Positions 16,652-26,124 of a stretch of DNA of 58,405 nt are shown piece by piece. The notes beneath the pieces were generated by a model. The model had not been told where the DNA came from, searched no databases, and saw only the letters and a program-made list of their open reading frames with translations. Position 1 is the first letter of the stretch, and each line of letters begins with the position of its first letter. Position numbers and translations under genes: made by a program. The DNA is from Meiothermus cerbereus DSM 11376 (lineage in GTDB: Bacteria; Deinococcota; Deinococci; Deinococcales; Thermaceae). Where the stretch lies: the NCBI RefSeq assembly GCF_000620065.1, contig NZ_JHVI01000025.1, positions 1 to 58,405 on the forward strand. The letters are read 5' to 3'.

Positions 16652-17818
16652 CTACTGGCTCTGCCCGTTGGGGGCAAAGTCGGCGCCGATACGCACCGTA
16701 AGGTCGGTGTACAGGGCCGCCTCACCCGATATGCGCCAGGGCAGTCCGAGGGCTATGCCTAGCGCTTCGGCCAGTTCCGAGGCCCCGTTGGCAAGCACCT
16801 CGCTGCGCGGAGGCACGCTCTGTACCTCGCGCAGGAGCACCCGCAACCCCAGCTCCCGCAACCTGCCCCGCATCTCGATGGCAGCTGCTTCCTGGGGCGC
16901 AGCGTAAAGCACCACCGCCTCTCGGCCCCGCAAGTCTTCCAAGGTTGCTTTGGCTGTGGCCGAAGTGTCGGAAAAATAGCGCTCAACCAGCATTTTTAAT
17001 TGGGCCCGGTCTACTTCCCAGCCCTGGCCAAACTGACCTGGCATCAGCAGGGAAACCAGCTGGGGTTGTTGCATGGCAAAGCCCATCAGGCTGGCGATTT
17101 GCTCGCGGGTCAGGTCGGTACGGATGTTTTGCTCCACGCTGGCAATGGCCTGTGGTATGTGCAACAGTCCGCCAGGTGAAAGGATTTGCTGCTTGAGGGC
17201 ATGGAAGAAGTTCTGCTGGCGCTGAATACGGCCAATATCGCCTAAAGCATCGTGGCGAAAGCGCAGATATCCTTCGGCCTGCGCGCCACTCAGGTGCTGG
17301 CAGCCGGGCTCGAGGTCGATGTCCAGCTTGGCAGCGGTATCCTTGTACTTCATGGGTTTTTCCACACAAACGGTAACGCCGCCCAAGGCATCTACCCCGT
17401 TGCGAATGGCCTCAACGCTCACAGCCAGGTAGGCGTCAATCTCGACTCCGGTCAGGTCGCTGACCACCTGCTTGGCCAGCTCGGGGCCACCAAACTTGTT
17501 GGCGTGGTTGATGATGTACCAGCCGTAGCCGGGAATCCGCACGTACACATCCCTGGGAATCGAGAGCACCACAATGCGCTTGGTGTTGGGGTCAAAGCGC
17601 ACCAGCAGATTTACATCCGACAGGCCGCGAAAGTTCTCGGCTGCCCGCTGATGGTAGTACTTGTACTCAGGCGCTACCCCCAGCAACAAGACGGTGAGGG
17701 GACGTTCCAGGTTGCGCGGCAGGGTACCGTAGCGCAGCAGGGGTTGGAGCAAAGGGTAGGCCCACCAGGCTGCGCCTATCAAGAGGGCCAGGATTAGCAA
17801 AGGTACGATACGCCGCAT
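16652..17818 (-). CDS. LytR-CpsA-Psr (LCP) family protein with LytR C-terminal domain
   Basis: This 388-residue membrane-anchored protein has one N-terminal transmembrane helix (about 4-20). The extracytoplasmic LCP domain has the characteristic blocks LSDVNLLVRFDP, VVLSIPRDVYVRI and AEGYLRFRHDALGDIGRIQRQ. A LytR_C-type domain follows from about residue 290. LCP proteins transfer lipid-linked glycopolymers to peptidoglycan. In a thermophile with a thin wall and S-layer, the acceptor and polymer are unknown. Confidence 0.88.
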   Translation of the reverse strand: MRRIVPLLILALLIGAAWWAYPLLQPLLRYGTLPRNLERPLTVLLLGVAPEYKYYHQRAAENFRGLSDVNLLVRFDPNTKRIVVLSIPRDVYVRIPGYGWYIINHANKFGGPELAKQVVSDLTGVEIDAYLAVSVEAIRNGVDALGGVTVCVEKPMKYKDTAAKLDIDLEPGCQHLSGAQAEGYLRFRHDALGDIGRIQRQQNFFHALKQQILSPGGLLHIPQAIASVEQNIRTDLTREQIASLMGFAMQQPQLVSLLMPGQFGQGWEVDRAQLKMLVERYFSDTSATAKATLEDLRGREAVVLYAAPQEAAAIEMRGRLRELGLRVLLREVQSVPPRSEVLANGASELAEALGIALGLPWRISGEAALYTDLTVRIGADFAPNGQSQ

Positions 17819-17890
17819 ATCCTTGCCAGTTTAGCCTACCAAGGGTGAGAAAAGCCCGGCTTGCGACCCCAGAAATTCTGGATCGTGCGA

Positions 17891-18781
17891 TCAGTCCAGG
17901 GTAAAGCGGGGCTCCGTCTCGTGCAGGCGCACCCGCCGGATAATGCGCTGGTCGTGTTCGGTGTCGTGGGTGCTGGCAATCACCGTCACGTAGTCGCGGA
18001 TTGGGCTTCGCAGCACCTTTTTGGTCAGCACTTCTTCGACCTGGAAAATACCTGCGGAGTTGTTCATGACCACCCGAATCTCCACCGGAACCTGTTCACC
18101 TTTGAGAATCTGCACCTCGTCCACCGCCAGCGCGCTGATGGAGTGGATGTCCACCGAGCCCAGCGCGAAGGCCTTACGACCCCGGCCTTTGGTGATGTCG
18201 GTTCCGTCGGCCACGGCGGTAATACCCGCCTCGATGGTCAGGGGCTCGGGCTCGAGGTCGTGGCAGTTAATCGAGTGCAGCATAAAAGCCCTGAGCTCGA
18301 TGCGCTGTTCGGGGTCGCGGTAGAGCTTTTCTAAAATCCTGTCCAGGATGGGAATAGCCAGCACTACACTAAACGACTCGTGGCGCACGCGGTGCACCTG
18401 GTTACCAATATCGTGCAGCATGGTAGAAAGCAACACGGTAAGAAAGGTGTCGTCCAGGTCGCCCACCCCGCTTTCCATCACATCGGGCTTAACCCCGTGG
18501 TCGGTGAGTAGTTGGAGGATGGTCACGCTGGCCGCGCCGGTCAGGAGCGCATGCACCCGCCCGTGATCGTTGTAGCCCAGCTTGCGCACGGTGATGTAGT
18601 TGGCCATGTCCCAGTGGCCCCGGGCCTCGGAGTCGGTGGTGAGCATCTCGTAGGCGGCCAGGGCCTTGGGGTAGCGCTGCAAGCCCTCGCGAATAGCCAG
18701 ATCGGCCTCGACGTATAGCTTGGCCTTGGGCTGGGTGACCTGAACCGTGCGCTCGTTCATAACCGAACTGCCATCGCTCAT
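17891..18781 (-). CDS. HD-domain metal-dependent phosphohydrolase
   Basis: This 296-residue protein has the HD signature: His in HALLTGA, then LLSTMLHDIGNQVHR near residue 130, and Asp in HSINCHDLE further on. HD proteins hydrolyse phosphate esters, often of nucleotides or RNA. The substrate here is unknown. The C-terminal third is mixed alpha/beta with no recognised domain. The start may be ATG 18781 or the internal ATG 18760; the first has TACCAT 6 nt upstream. Confidence 0.78.
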   Translation of the reverse strand: MSDGSSVMNERTVQVTQPKAKLYVEADLAIREGLQRYPKALAAYEMLTTDSEARGHWDMANYITVRKLGYNDHGRVHALLTGAASVTILQLLTDHGVKPDVMESGVGDLDDTFLTVLLSTMLHDIGNQVHRVRHESFSVVLAIPILDRILEKLYRDPEQRIELRAFMLHSINCHDLEPEPLTIEAGITAVADGTDITKGRGRKAFALGSVDIHSISALAVDEVQILKGEQVPVEIRVVMNNSAGIFQVEEVLTKKVLRSPIRDYVTVIASTHDTEHDQRIIRRVRLHETEPRFTLD

Positions 18782-18868
18782 ACCCTGATGGTAGAGCCTG
18801 GAGACTTAGTGCGGCGTGATAAAAGCCACAGGAAACATGCTGGTAGCGAGGGTAGCGGAGCGCGCCCC

Positions 18869-19672
18869 TCATTCACCCCTGAAGTGCGCCGGTCGCTTTT
18901 CCAGGAAGGCTTTGGTTCCCTCGCGCATGTCCTGGGTGGCACAGGCCAGACCAAACAGGTCGGCTTCGATCTCGAGGGCCTCCTGCAAGTCCAGGCCCTC
19001 ACCCCGCCCCACAGCTTCCTTGGCCAGGGCCAGGGCCACCGGGCCATTTTTCAGGATGGCTGCGGCCAGCTCTTTGGCTGCCATTAGGGCATCCTCACCC
19101 ACCCGGTTGACCAGGCCCAGACTCAGGGCTTCTTCAGCGCCAACGTGGCGGCCAGTAAAAATCAGATCGAAAGCCCTGCCCCGGCCCACCAGGCGCGGCA
19201 AGCGCTGGGTTCCCCCAAAGCCAGGGATGATACCCAACCCCACCTCGGGGAGGCCCAGTCTGGCTTTGTGGCTGGCTACCCGCAGGTCGCAGGCCAGGGC
19301 CAGCTCGAGCCCGCCCCCCAGGGCATAACCGTTGATGGCGGCGATGCTGGGCACCGGCAGGGCCGCAATCTCGTTGAAGACCGACTGGCCCATAATGGCA
19401 AACTCCCGCGCAGCAAACACATCTTGCAGATTGGCTATTTGACCGATGTCGGCCCCTGCCACAAAGGCCTTGCCTTCGCCGGTGAAGATGGCCACCTTTA
19501 CCTCAGGATCCTGGGTAATGACCTCGCACACGCTGGCAAGTTCAATGAGCAGGTCCTGGTTGAGGGCGTTGAGGGCCTGGGGGCGGCTAATGGTAACAAT
19601 CCCCATGCTGTCTTCGACCCGGTAGGTCAGGTATTCAAATTCGGGCATATCTAGTTCAAAGGTTTCTGCCAT
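18869..19672 (-). CDS. Enoyl-CoA hydratase/isomerase family protein
   Basis: This 267-residue crotonase-fold enzyme probably hydrates 2-enoyl-CoA in fatty acid or amino acid degradation. The oxyanion-hole segments are visible (GKAFVAGADIGQ and NGYALGGGLELALACD). The catalytic Glu region LPEVGLGIIPGFGGTQRLPR is intact, and the second Glu typical of hydratases is likely the one in GLPEVGLG. The start ATG is preceded by GCAGGAGG. It lies 226 bp downstream of polA on the same strand; that gap holds no gene or clear structure. Confidence 0.9.
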   Translation of the reverse strand: MAETFELDMPEFEYLTYRVEDSMGIVTISRPQALNALNQDLLIELASVCEVITQDPEVKVAIFTGEGKAFVAGADIGQIANLQDVFAAREFAIMGQSVFNEIAALPVPSIAAINGYALGGGLELALACDLRVASHKARLGLPEVGLGIIPGFGGTQRLPRLVGRGRAFDLIFTGRHVGAEEALSLGLVNRVGEDALMAAKELAAAILKNGPVALALAKEAVGRGEGLDLQEALEIEADLFGLACATQDMREGTKAFLEKRPAHFRGE

Positions 19673-19898
19673 GCTATACCTCCTGCAGGCCCTGCGGGTT
19701 TCCCAGCCACATGGTGGGCCGGCCTGCGGTCGCTATCGCAGCGACGGATGGGAACTGCGCCGAGGGCCACGACTGCATGCGCCAAGCATAACAGAAGCGC
19801 AGCAGCCTGGGGCACATGCTGTTATTTTCCCGCTTATCGCGCTTTTCACAGGACGCAGCAGTAAAGCTAGTAAGAGGCTCAAGGACTATGAAAACGCT

Positions 19899-22409
19899 CT
19901 ATTTTGCCTCGAGCCAGTTCTCACCTATGCCGGTGCCAACCTCGAGGGGTACCTCCAAAGCCCAGGCTTTCTGCATCACCTCGCGCACCACCCCGGCCAC
20001 TTGCTCGGCTTTATCAGCTGGGGCCTCGACCAAAAGCTCATCGTGCACCTGCAAGACCAGATGGGCCTCCAGGCCTTCCAGCTCGGGCTGAAGCTTGACC
20101 ATGGCCAGCTTCATCAGGTCGGCTGCGGTGCCCTGCACCGGCATGTTGAAGGCCATGCGCTCGGCAGCTTCCCGCACGCTGCGGATGCGCGAGTCCAGGT
20201 CGGCCACAAAACGTCGGCGACCGAACATGGTCTCGACGTAGCCCTTCTGCCGCGCATCGGCCAGTACCTGCTCAATCCAGGCCCGAACCCTGGGGTAGGA
20301 GGCAAAGTAGCGCTCAATAAAGCGCTCGGCCTCGGCATAGGGGATAGCGAGCTCGTTAGATAAGCGGTGCGCCGACATCCCGTACAGCACCCCAAAGTTG
20401 ATGGTTTTGGCCGCCCGGCGCTGCTCGCTGGCCACCTGGTCTAAATCCAGACCAAACATCCAGGCCGCGGTCTGGGTGTGGATGTCCTTGCCTTCTCGGA
20501 ACACCTTGATCAGGTTCTCGTCACCCGAGAGGTGGGCCAGCACCCGCAGCTCAATCTGGGAGTAGTCAGCCACCACCAGTTTCATGCCTGGCGCGGCCCG
20601 GAAAGCCTTGCGGATGCGGCGGCCAATCTCGGTGCGAATGGGGATGTTTTGCAGGTTGGGGTCCACCGAAGAAAGCCGCCCGGTGGCGGTGCCGGTCTGG
20701 TTGAAGCGGGTGTGCAGGCGTCCGGTTTTAGGGTGAAGCAGCTTGGGCAGGGGGTCCAGATAGGTGTTTTTGAGCTTGGTGAGCTCGCGGTAGGCCAGGA
20801 TGCGCTCGATAATCTCGTGCTGGCCCTGAAGTTCCTCGAGCGCACTGGCGGCGGTGGAGCGTTTGCCGGTCTGGGTCTTGCGGCCTGGGCTGAGTTTAAG
20901 CTCGTCGTACAGAACGACCTCGAGCTGATCCCTCGAGTTCACATTAAAAGGATGCCCGGCCAGGCGGTGGATCTCTGCCTCCAGGTAGGAAATTTCCTTC
21001 CCCAGCTCCTCCGAAAGCTGCAGGAGGTACTCGGTATCGAGGGAGATGCCCCTGGCCTCCATGCGGGCCAGCACCGCCGAGAGGGGCTGCTCGAGCTGCT
21101 GGTAGAGCCACTCGATTTTGGGGTTTTCGCCGATGCGGCCTTGCAGGGTCTGCCAGAGGGTATAGGCGGCCTGGGCACGCTCAACCGGGTCGTTGCTCCA
21201 GTCCCCGGCCCCATAGCGCCGCACCGTGCTGCCGGCCTCGGCGTTGGAGGGATCGTACAGGTAGGCCAGCAGCAAAGGGTCGTCACCGGGGGGCACCCAC
21301 ACCCCTTCTTTGAGGGCCAGCACGCTCAAATCCTTGGCGGCAATGCTGCGAATCTGGGGGAATTTTTGCAGCTCGTGCAGGCTGGGCTGACCCCGGTACA
21401 CCTTGCCCTCGGCAAAAGCGGCCAGGCCCAGCCAGTTGGCCCACATGGGCTGGGGCCGGTCGAGGGTGTAGCCTAAAAAAGCATCGGGTGGGGGCGGCCA
21501 GGCCGCCTCCTGGGCAGTTGGCAGTGCTGCCAGCAGGTTTAGCTCGCGCAAAATAGAGCCGAACTCGAGCCGCTCCAGCGCTTGGCGCAAGGCCATGCGG
21601 TCTGGCTCGCGCCGGTGGCAGTCACGAAAATCGAGCTCGATGGGTAAGTCGGTGTGAATCTCGGAGAGGGCACGGGAAAGCCTGATGTTATCCCGGCTTT
21701 GCTCGAGGCTGGCCCGCACCTTGGGCGACAGGGCCTCGAGGTTGGCATACAGGGCCTCCAGCGAGCCCCATTCCTGCAAAAGCCTGGCTGCGGTTTTCTC
21801 CCCAATGCCCTTAGCACCCGGCAGGTTGTCGGAAGAATCACCCACCAGCGAGCGATAATCCACCCACTGGGCCACCGTTACGCCGTACTTTTCTTGTACA
21901 GCCTGGGGGTTCATCAGCCGCCCATCAGGCAGCATTACCTGCACGGCCTCGGAAAGCAGCTGAAAGCTGTCGCGGTCGCCAGTCAGAATGCGTACCGGGT
22001 AGCCCTCGAGCTCGGCTTTTCTGGCCAGGGTTCCGATGACATCGTCGGCCTCGTAACCCGGCACTTCCAGCCGCCTGAGTCCCATCAGGTCTACCAGCTC
22101 CTTGATTTTTTCCAGCTGGGGGTAAAAGTCGTCGGGGGTTGCGGCCCGATTGGCCTTGTATTCCTCGAATGCGTCGTGCCGAAAGGTTCTGGTAGGCGGG
22201 TCGAAGACCACAATTACACAGTCGCCATCCTCCTTGAGCAGCTTGAGCAAGGTGCGCAAAAAGCCAAAAATGGCCTGGGTAGGCTCCCCCCTCGAGGTGG
22301 TGAGTTTTTCGAAGGCAAAGTAGCTGCGGTAGGCCAGGTGGTGTCCATCTACCAACCAGATGCGATCCGGCCTGGGCAGCTCGGAAGAAAACAGTGCGGG
22401 TTGCTCCAC
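19899..22409 (-). CDS. polA: DNA polymerase I, Taq type
   Basis: This 836-residue enzyme fills gaps and removes RNA primers. The N-terminal 5' nuclease (about 1-290) keeps LVDGHHLAYRSYFAF, YEADDVIGTLA and the GDSSDNLPG loop. The middle (about 295-425) is too short and lacks the acidic residues of a 3'-5' exonuclease, as in Thermus enzymes, so proofreading is unlikely. The polymerase domain has DYSQIELRVLAHLSGD, the O helix RRAAKTINFGVLYGMSAHRL and LQVHDELLVE. The start is GTG 22409, 6 nt after TAGAAT, so the mRNA is probably leaderless. Confidence 0.98.
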   Translation of the reverse strand: MEQPALFSSELPRPDRIWLVDGHHLAYRSYFAFEKLTTSRGEPTQAIFGFLRTLLKLLKEDGDCVIVVFDPPTRTFRHDAFEEYKANRAATPDDFYPQLEKIKELVDLMGLRRLEVPGYEADDVIGTLARKAELEGYPVRILTGDRDSFQLLSEAVQVMLPDGRLMNPQAVQEKYGVTVAQWVDYRSLVGDSSDNLPGAKGIGEKTAARLLQEWGSLEALYANLEALSPKVRASLEQSRDNIRLSRALSEIHTDLPIELDFRDCHRREPDRMALRQALERLEFGSILRELNLLAALPTAQEAAWPPPPDAFLGYTLDRPQPMWANWLGLAAFAEGKVYRGQPSLHELQKFPQIRSIAAKDLSVLALKEGVWVPPGDDPLLLAYLYDPSNAEAGSTVRRYGAGDWSNDPVERAQAAYTLWQTLQGRIGENPKIEWLYQQLEQPLSAVLARMEARGISLDTEYLLQLSEELGKEISYLEAEIHRLAGHPFNVNSRDQLEVVLYDELKLSPGRKTQTGKRSTAASALEELQGQHEIIERILAYRELTKLKNTYLDPLPKLLHPKTGRLHTRFNQTGTATGRLSSVDPNLQNIPIRTEIGRRIRKAFRAAPGMKLVVADYSQIELRVLAHLSGDENLIKVFREGKDIHTQTAAWMFGLDLDQVASEQRRAAKTINFGVLYGMSAHRLSNELAIPYAEAERFIERYFASYPRVRAWIEQVLADARQKGYVETMFGRRRFVADLDSRIRSVREAAERMAFNMPVQGTAADLMKLAMVKLQPELEGLEAHLVLQVHDELLVEAPADKAEQVAGVVREVMQKAWALEVPLEVGTGIGENWLEAK

Positions 22410-22415
22410 CCGAAT

Positions 22416-22421
22416 ATTCTA
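22416..22421 (-). promoter_or_regulatory. -10 box TAGAAT of polA, leaderless type
   Basis: TAGAAT, then ATTCGG, then the GTG start. No Shine-Dalgarno sequence fits in this space. Confidence 0.55.
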
Positions 22422-22537
22422 CCCCCATTCGGTTTCCAACAGAAAGCCGTCCGGCTTTTCGCGCCAGAGCCGGGGTGCTGGTAGGATGATGGGGTTGTGA
22501 CTTAAGGCCTCCAGGGCCAGCAATGGAAAGGAAGCAT

Positions 22538-22795
22538 ATGCAGAACGAAACCGAAAAGCTCGAGTGGTTCGAAATCCAGCTCCGCATCAAGACCATCGAG
22601 GTGATGCTGGGCCCTAAGTACCGCGAAGCCATGGCCCTTACCCTGGGCACCCTCTACAACGAGCAAAAGATTGCCGCCATGGCCAAGCGTCTGGGCGTGA
22701 GGCCCGAGGCCCTTCTAGATCGCCTGGAAAAGATGCGCCTCGAGCTCGGCATCGAACAAGAGGTTACCAAGGGCGTGCTGAAGCTAAAAAAGTGA
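22538..22795 (+). CDS. Small helical protein of unknown function
   Basis: I do not recognise this 85-residue protein. It is highly charged and appears wholly helical, with no signal peptide or membrane segment. The centre (EQKIAAMAKRLGVRPEALLD) looks like a helix-turn-helix, and KMRLELGIEQEV follows. DNA binding is an inference from that pattern. ATG 22538 is chosen over ATG 22523 because AAGGAAG precedes it properly. It is divergent from polA, with 128 bp between the starts, and its stop lies 12 bp from the convergent aspS2 stop. Confidence 0.72.
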   Translation: MQNETEKLEWFEIQLRIKTIEVMLGPKYREAMALTLGTLYNEQKIAAMAKRLGVRPEALLDRLEKMRLELGIEQEVTKGVLKLKK

Positions 22796-22807
22796 GCCGA
22801 AAAACCC

Positions 22808-24079
22808 CTACGGGGTCAGGCGGTGGCGGTCTCTGGGGAAGGCCCGGGCGTAGCGAACGTTGGGGAGCCCAACGAGCTTCTGTGTGAGGCGTTCGGCCCC
22901 AATGGCAAAGCCGCCGTGGGGGGGCATGCCGTATTTGAAGACCTCGAGGTAGCCCGCAAAGCTGGCAGGGTCGTTGCCCTTCTTTTTGAGTTGCTCCACC
23001 AGCACCTCGTACTGGTGGATACGCTGCCCGCCCGAGGTAATCTCCAGACCCCTGAACAACAGGTCGAAGCCCCGGGTCGAACCGTCGCCCTCGGGGTAGG
23101 CATAAAAGGGCCGGGCCGCCTCGGGGTACTTGTAGATGAAGAGAAAGTCTACCCCCCACTTTTCCTTAGCCCAGGCCCCCAGCGCCCGCTCGGCTTCCTC
23201 GTTGAAGTCGGCCCCCACCGGCATCCCCAGTTCTTCACGCAAAATACGGCGGGCTTCGTGGTGCTCGAGGCGGGGCATCTCGGCCAGATTGGGCCATTCC
23301 ACCTGCAAAAGCGCACACTCGCTGGCCGCACTGTACCGGGCCTCCTCCAGCATGGCGCGGATGAGTTCCTCCTCGAGGCTCATCACATCGTGCTCGGACT
23401 CGATAAAGCCCATCTCCACGTCCAGCGACAGGTATTCGTTGAGGTGGCGGCTGGTGGCGTGCTGCTCAGCCCGAAAAACCGGCGCCACCTCGTAGACCCG
23501 CTCGTAAACCCCCACCATAATCTGCTTGTAGAGCTGGGGCGACTGGGCCAGGTAAGCCCGGTGTTCAAAGTAGTCGATGCCGAAAAGGTTGCTGCCCCCC
23601 TCGGCCCCCGCCGAGACAATCTTGGGGGTAAAGATTTCGGTAAAACCCTGGCTATCCAGGTAGCTGCGAAAACCGCGTACCAGGGCCGCTTGAATTTTGA
23701 GGGGGGCCCGGGCTTTCTCTCCGCGCAGGCTTACGTAGCGGTATTCCAGCAGCGTTTCAGGGTTAACTCGCCACTCTTCCTTGGGGATTTCAATGGGGCT
23801 TGGTTCGCTGGCTTTAGCGTAAAAATCGATCTCCTGGGCAATTACTTCGTAGCCCCCGGGTGCCTTGGGGTTCGCCACCACCTCGCCCACCACCCGCATG
23901 GAGGACTCGGCCAGCGGCAGCTCGAACCGCTTATCCACCACCACCTGAACGATACCGCTCCGGTCACGCAAAAGGGCAAATTGAATCCCCCCCAGATCGC
24001 GCTTCCAGTGCAGGAAGCCTTGCAGGGTAACGGTCTGGCCGAGGTGCTTTGCAATCTGACTGGCTAGGGTTCTGGACAT
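22808..24079 (-). CDS. aspS2: Aspartyl-tRNA synthetase, archaeal type (AspRS2)
   Basis: This 423-residue class II synthetase lacks the long GAD insertion of bacterial AspRS and matches the archaeal-type second AspRS of Thermus in length. The N-terminal OB fold binds the anticodon (about 1-100). Motif 2 is VFRAEQHATSRHLNEY and motif 3 is GGFAIGAERLTQKL. Such enzymes are non-discriminating: they also charge tRNA-Asn with Asp, which GatCAB then amidates to Asn-tRNA. That role is inferred from the family. A bacterial-type AspRS is expected elsewhere in the genome. Confidence 0.93.
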   Translation of the reverse strand: MSRTLASQIAKHLGQTVTLQGFLHWKRDLGGIQFALLRDRSGIVQVVVDKRFELPLAESSMRVVGEVVANPKAPGGYEVIAQEIDFYAKASEPSPIEIPKEEWRVNPETLLEYRYVSLRGEKARAPLKIQAALVRGFRSYLDSQGFTEIFTPKIVSAGAEGGSNLFGIDYFEHRAYLAQSPQLYKQIMVGVYERVYEVAPVFRAEQHATSRHLNEYLSLDVEMGFIESEHDVMSLEEELIRAMLEEARYSAASECALLQVEWPNLAEMPRLEHHEARRILREELGMPVGADFNEEAERALGAWAKEKWGVDFLFIYKYPEAARPFYAYPEGDGSTRGFDLLFRGLEITSGGQRIHQYEVLVEQLKKKGNDPASFAGYLEVFKYGMPPHGGFAIGAERLTQKLVGLPNVRYARAFPRDRHRLTP

Positions 24080-24115
24080 GCGCTCTCCTATCTGGCTGTG
24101 GCGGAAACAGGCTCA

Positions 24116-24150
24116 ACAAAAAACCCCCGATACAACGAGGTATCGGGGGT
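24116..24150 (-). terminator. Intrinsic terminator after the HRDC-domain gene
   Basis: On the minus strand ACCCCCGATA pairs with TATCGGGGGT around an 8-nt loop and is followed by seven T. It separates the HRDC gene from aspS2. Confidence 0.9.
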
Positions 24151-24206
24151 CGAAGTCTCACCCCCACTACAAATTGTTGTCCGCCCGTAACATCCTGAGC
24201 TGCATC

Positions 24207-24632
24207 TTACGAACCCGAGCGCGCTTGGTCAAGGTATTGGAGAATTTCAGGGCCATACTTGGCAGCTTTGGTTTTACCAAAACCCCTGACCTGGGCGAGC
24301 TGCTCGAGGGTTTTGGGTTTGAGCTCGAGCATCGCCTGTAGCTCGGCGTTGGTGGCTACCACATACGGGGGCACGCCCTCTTCTTTGGCTTTCTGGCTGC
24401 GCCAGGTGCGGAGGGCTTCAAAGGCCGGATCGCTTTGGCTGGCGGCTGGCTTTGCGGGCCCAGGCCGGGTGGGCGGCTGGCCTTCGTAAAACACCAGCAC
24501 GCTCCAGAAAGGCGTGTTGCCCGGAACCAGGCTGCTGGATACCTGGATGGGCATCACCTGAGCCAAAAAGGCATTGAGGCGCTCGAGGTCCTTGGGGTTA
24601 TCGAGTCTTAGAACAAAGGTCTGGCACTGCAT
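24207..24632 (-). CDS. Stand-alone HRDC-domain protein
   Basis: The C-terminal half of this 141-residue protein (about 65-138) is an HRDC domain: FEALRTWRSQKAKEEGVPPY, then ATNAELQAMLELKPKTLEQL and VRGFGKTKAAKYG. This domain binds nucleic acid in RecQ and RNase D. Here no helicase or nuclease domain is attached. The N-terminal 55 residues are alpha/beta and unrecognised. It may be an accessory DNA- or RNA-binding protein, which is an inference. Confidence 0.8.
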   Translation of the reverse strand: MQCQTFVLRLDNPKDLERLNAFLAQVMPIQVSSSLVPGNTPFWSVLVFYEGQPPTRPGPAKPAASQSDPAFEALRTWRSQKAKEEGVPPYVVATNAELQAMLELKPKTLEQLAQVRGFGKTKAAKYGPEILQYLDQARSGS

Positions 24633-24659
24633 AGCCCTAACCCGCCATTCATCTGTACG

Positions 24660-25736
24660 CTACCCACGAAGCCCCTTTTTGCCCAGCTTTCGCCGGGCTG
24701 GCCTGGAGCTGAACTTGCTGTCGTTCAATCCAAAACCCAGCGTTCCAAACACCTGGCCGGTGGTGGGCTCAATCAGGTTGCGGTGGTCGCGGTAAAGGCG
24801 CGGGGTTTTCCACAGGTAAAACAAGGCTTTCCAGTGGGGCAGCTCGTTGTAGCGCTCTGGCCACAGCTCCTTTATTTTTTGCGCTACCAGGTGGGCATAT
24901 TTGGGAGACAGCGCGGGAAACACATGGTGCTCGATGTGGTAACCAAAGCCCAGGGTGAGCCACTCGAGCCACCTGGGGCTGCGTACGGTCAGACTGTTCA
25001 GCAGGGGATCGTTGGTCTCGGTAATGGGATTCAGGAGGTGGTTGGTGGCAATAAAACTCATGGCGATAAAGTTGGCAAAAAGCCAGGGCAGCACAAACAC
25101 GAACAGAAAGTTGAAGGGCCCCACCCACAAGAGCATCATCAACCAGACCAAGAGCGGCAACACCGCCTGGAATATCACAACAAGGCGCTCTTTGGGCTTG
25201 AAAGCAGGCAAAAAACGCCGAAGCATCATGTGGGCATGCAAGGTAAACCAGAAAGTAAAGGAAAAAAACAGGAAGAAACTCCGCAAGGCAGGCACCTGTC
25301 TAAACATCCACTTGACCAAGGGCTTCTGTATTGCTGTTTCCAGGGCCCCCATGGCATCGGGGTCGTCGTGCGGATGCTGGGTGTTGCTGTGGTGTTCTAC
25401 GTTGTGCCACTTGCGCCAAAGGCGGGCCCCTACCATAAGCGGCATAAAGGCCAGCGTTCCAGCCAGCGAGCGCAAAATTGGGTTCTTGGTAACCGCGCCG
25501 TGCAAGATTTCGTGCGCCAGAAAGCCCAGTCCTATAAATGCGTACCCAATCCCCAGCGACAACAGCAGCTTGAGGAGCACAAAAGGCGTGGCCAGGATAC
25601 CCCAGGCACACAGGCCAAATAGGGCCAGAAACACCAGCAAATAGACCATACGGGCCGGAACCGGCTCAAAGAAGTGGCGAGGCAACCGGGCCTTCAGGGC
25701 TTTGGTGTACTCACGCAAGTGCTGCTCTTCAGTCAT
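24660..25736 (-). CDS. Membrane fatty acid desaturase
   Basis: This 358-residue integral membrane di-iron enzyme has the three histidine boxes: HEILHG near residue 90, HNVEHHSNTQH near 126, and HIEHHVFP near 295. Four or more hydrophobic segments surround them. It probably introduces a double bond into membrane acyl chains using O2. Carotenoid or sphingolipid-type substrates share the same fold, so the substrate is uncertain. It lies downstream of the cold shock gene, but a strong terminator separates them. Confidence 0.88.
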   Translation of the reverse strand: MTEEQHLREYTKALKARLPRHFFEPVPARMVYLLVFLALFGLCAWGILATPFVLLKLLLSLGIGYAFIGLGFLAHEILHGAVTKNPILRSLAGTLAFMPLMVGARLWRKWHNVEHHSNTQHPHDDPDAMGALETAIQKPLVKWMFRQVPALRSFFLFFSFTFWFTLHAHMMLRRFLPAFKPKERLVVIFQAVLPLLVWLMMLLWVGPFNFLFVFVLPWLFANFIAMSFIATNHLLNPITETNDPLLNSLTVRSPRWLEWLTLGFGYHIEHHVFPALSPKYAHLVAQKIKELWPERYNELPHWKALFYLWKTPRLYRDHRNLIEPTTGQVFGTLGFGLNDSKFSSRPARRKLGKKGLRG

Positions 25737-25827
25737 AAGGGGCTCCTACTGGACAGGGATTGCTCGAGGTCAGTATACGACAAACTTTATGTGAAGTTGC
25801 TTCGTTTTTTGTGCGAAGCAACAAAAA

Positions 25828-25850
25828 AAGCTCCCCGCAAAGGGGAGCTT
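25828..25850 (-). terminator. Intrinsic terminator of the cold shock gene
   Basis: On the minus strand AAGCTCCCC pairs with GGGGAGCTT and is followed by a T run. It lies 16 bp beyond the stop codon. Confidence 0.9.
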
Positions 25851-25865
25851 GGACGGGTGAAACGG

Positions 25866-26072
25866 TTAGGCGAGCTTCACGTTTTTGGCCTGGGGGCCCT
25901 TACCATTTTTACCGGGTTCGATCTCGAACTCTACGCGATCGCCCTCGTTAAGGCTTTTGAAGCCCTGACCCTGGATTGCGGTGAAGTGAACGAACACATC
26001 GGGGCCACCTTCTTGAGCGATGAAACCATAACCTTTTTCCGCGTTGAACCACTTAACAGTACCTTTGTTCAT
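25866..26072 (-). CDS. Cold shock protein, CspA family
   Basis: This 68-residue single OB-fold RNA/DNA chaperone has both nucleic-acid-binding motifs, KGYGFI and VFVHFTAI. The start [14 protein letters not shown] is canonical. It is monocistronic, with its own promoter and terminator, and a leader of about 45 nt. That leader is shorter than in E. coli cspA. Whether it is cold-induced or constitutive cannot be told. Confidence 0.96.
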   Translation of the reverse strand: MNKGTVKWFNAEKGYGFIAQEGGPDVFVHFTAIQGQGFKSLNEGDRVEFEIEPGKNGKGPQAKNVKLA

Positions 26073-26124
26073 TTACTACTCCTAGATGTCCTACTGAAAC
26101 CTGCTGGTTTTAGGGGGACACTGA

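Noticed and set aside
19673-19898. Possible element between polA and the enoyl-CoA hydratase gene
   Set aside because: A short GGATGGGAACT match to the IS end is too small to mean anything, and no gene or hairpin is clear.
22823-24067. 414-codon plus-strand frame opposite aspS2
   Set aside because: It is antisense to a complete synthetase gene and has low-complexity translation.
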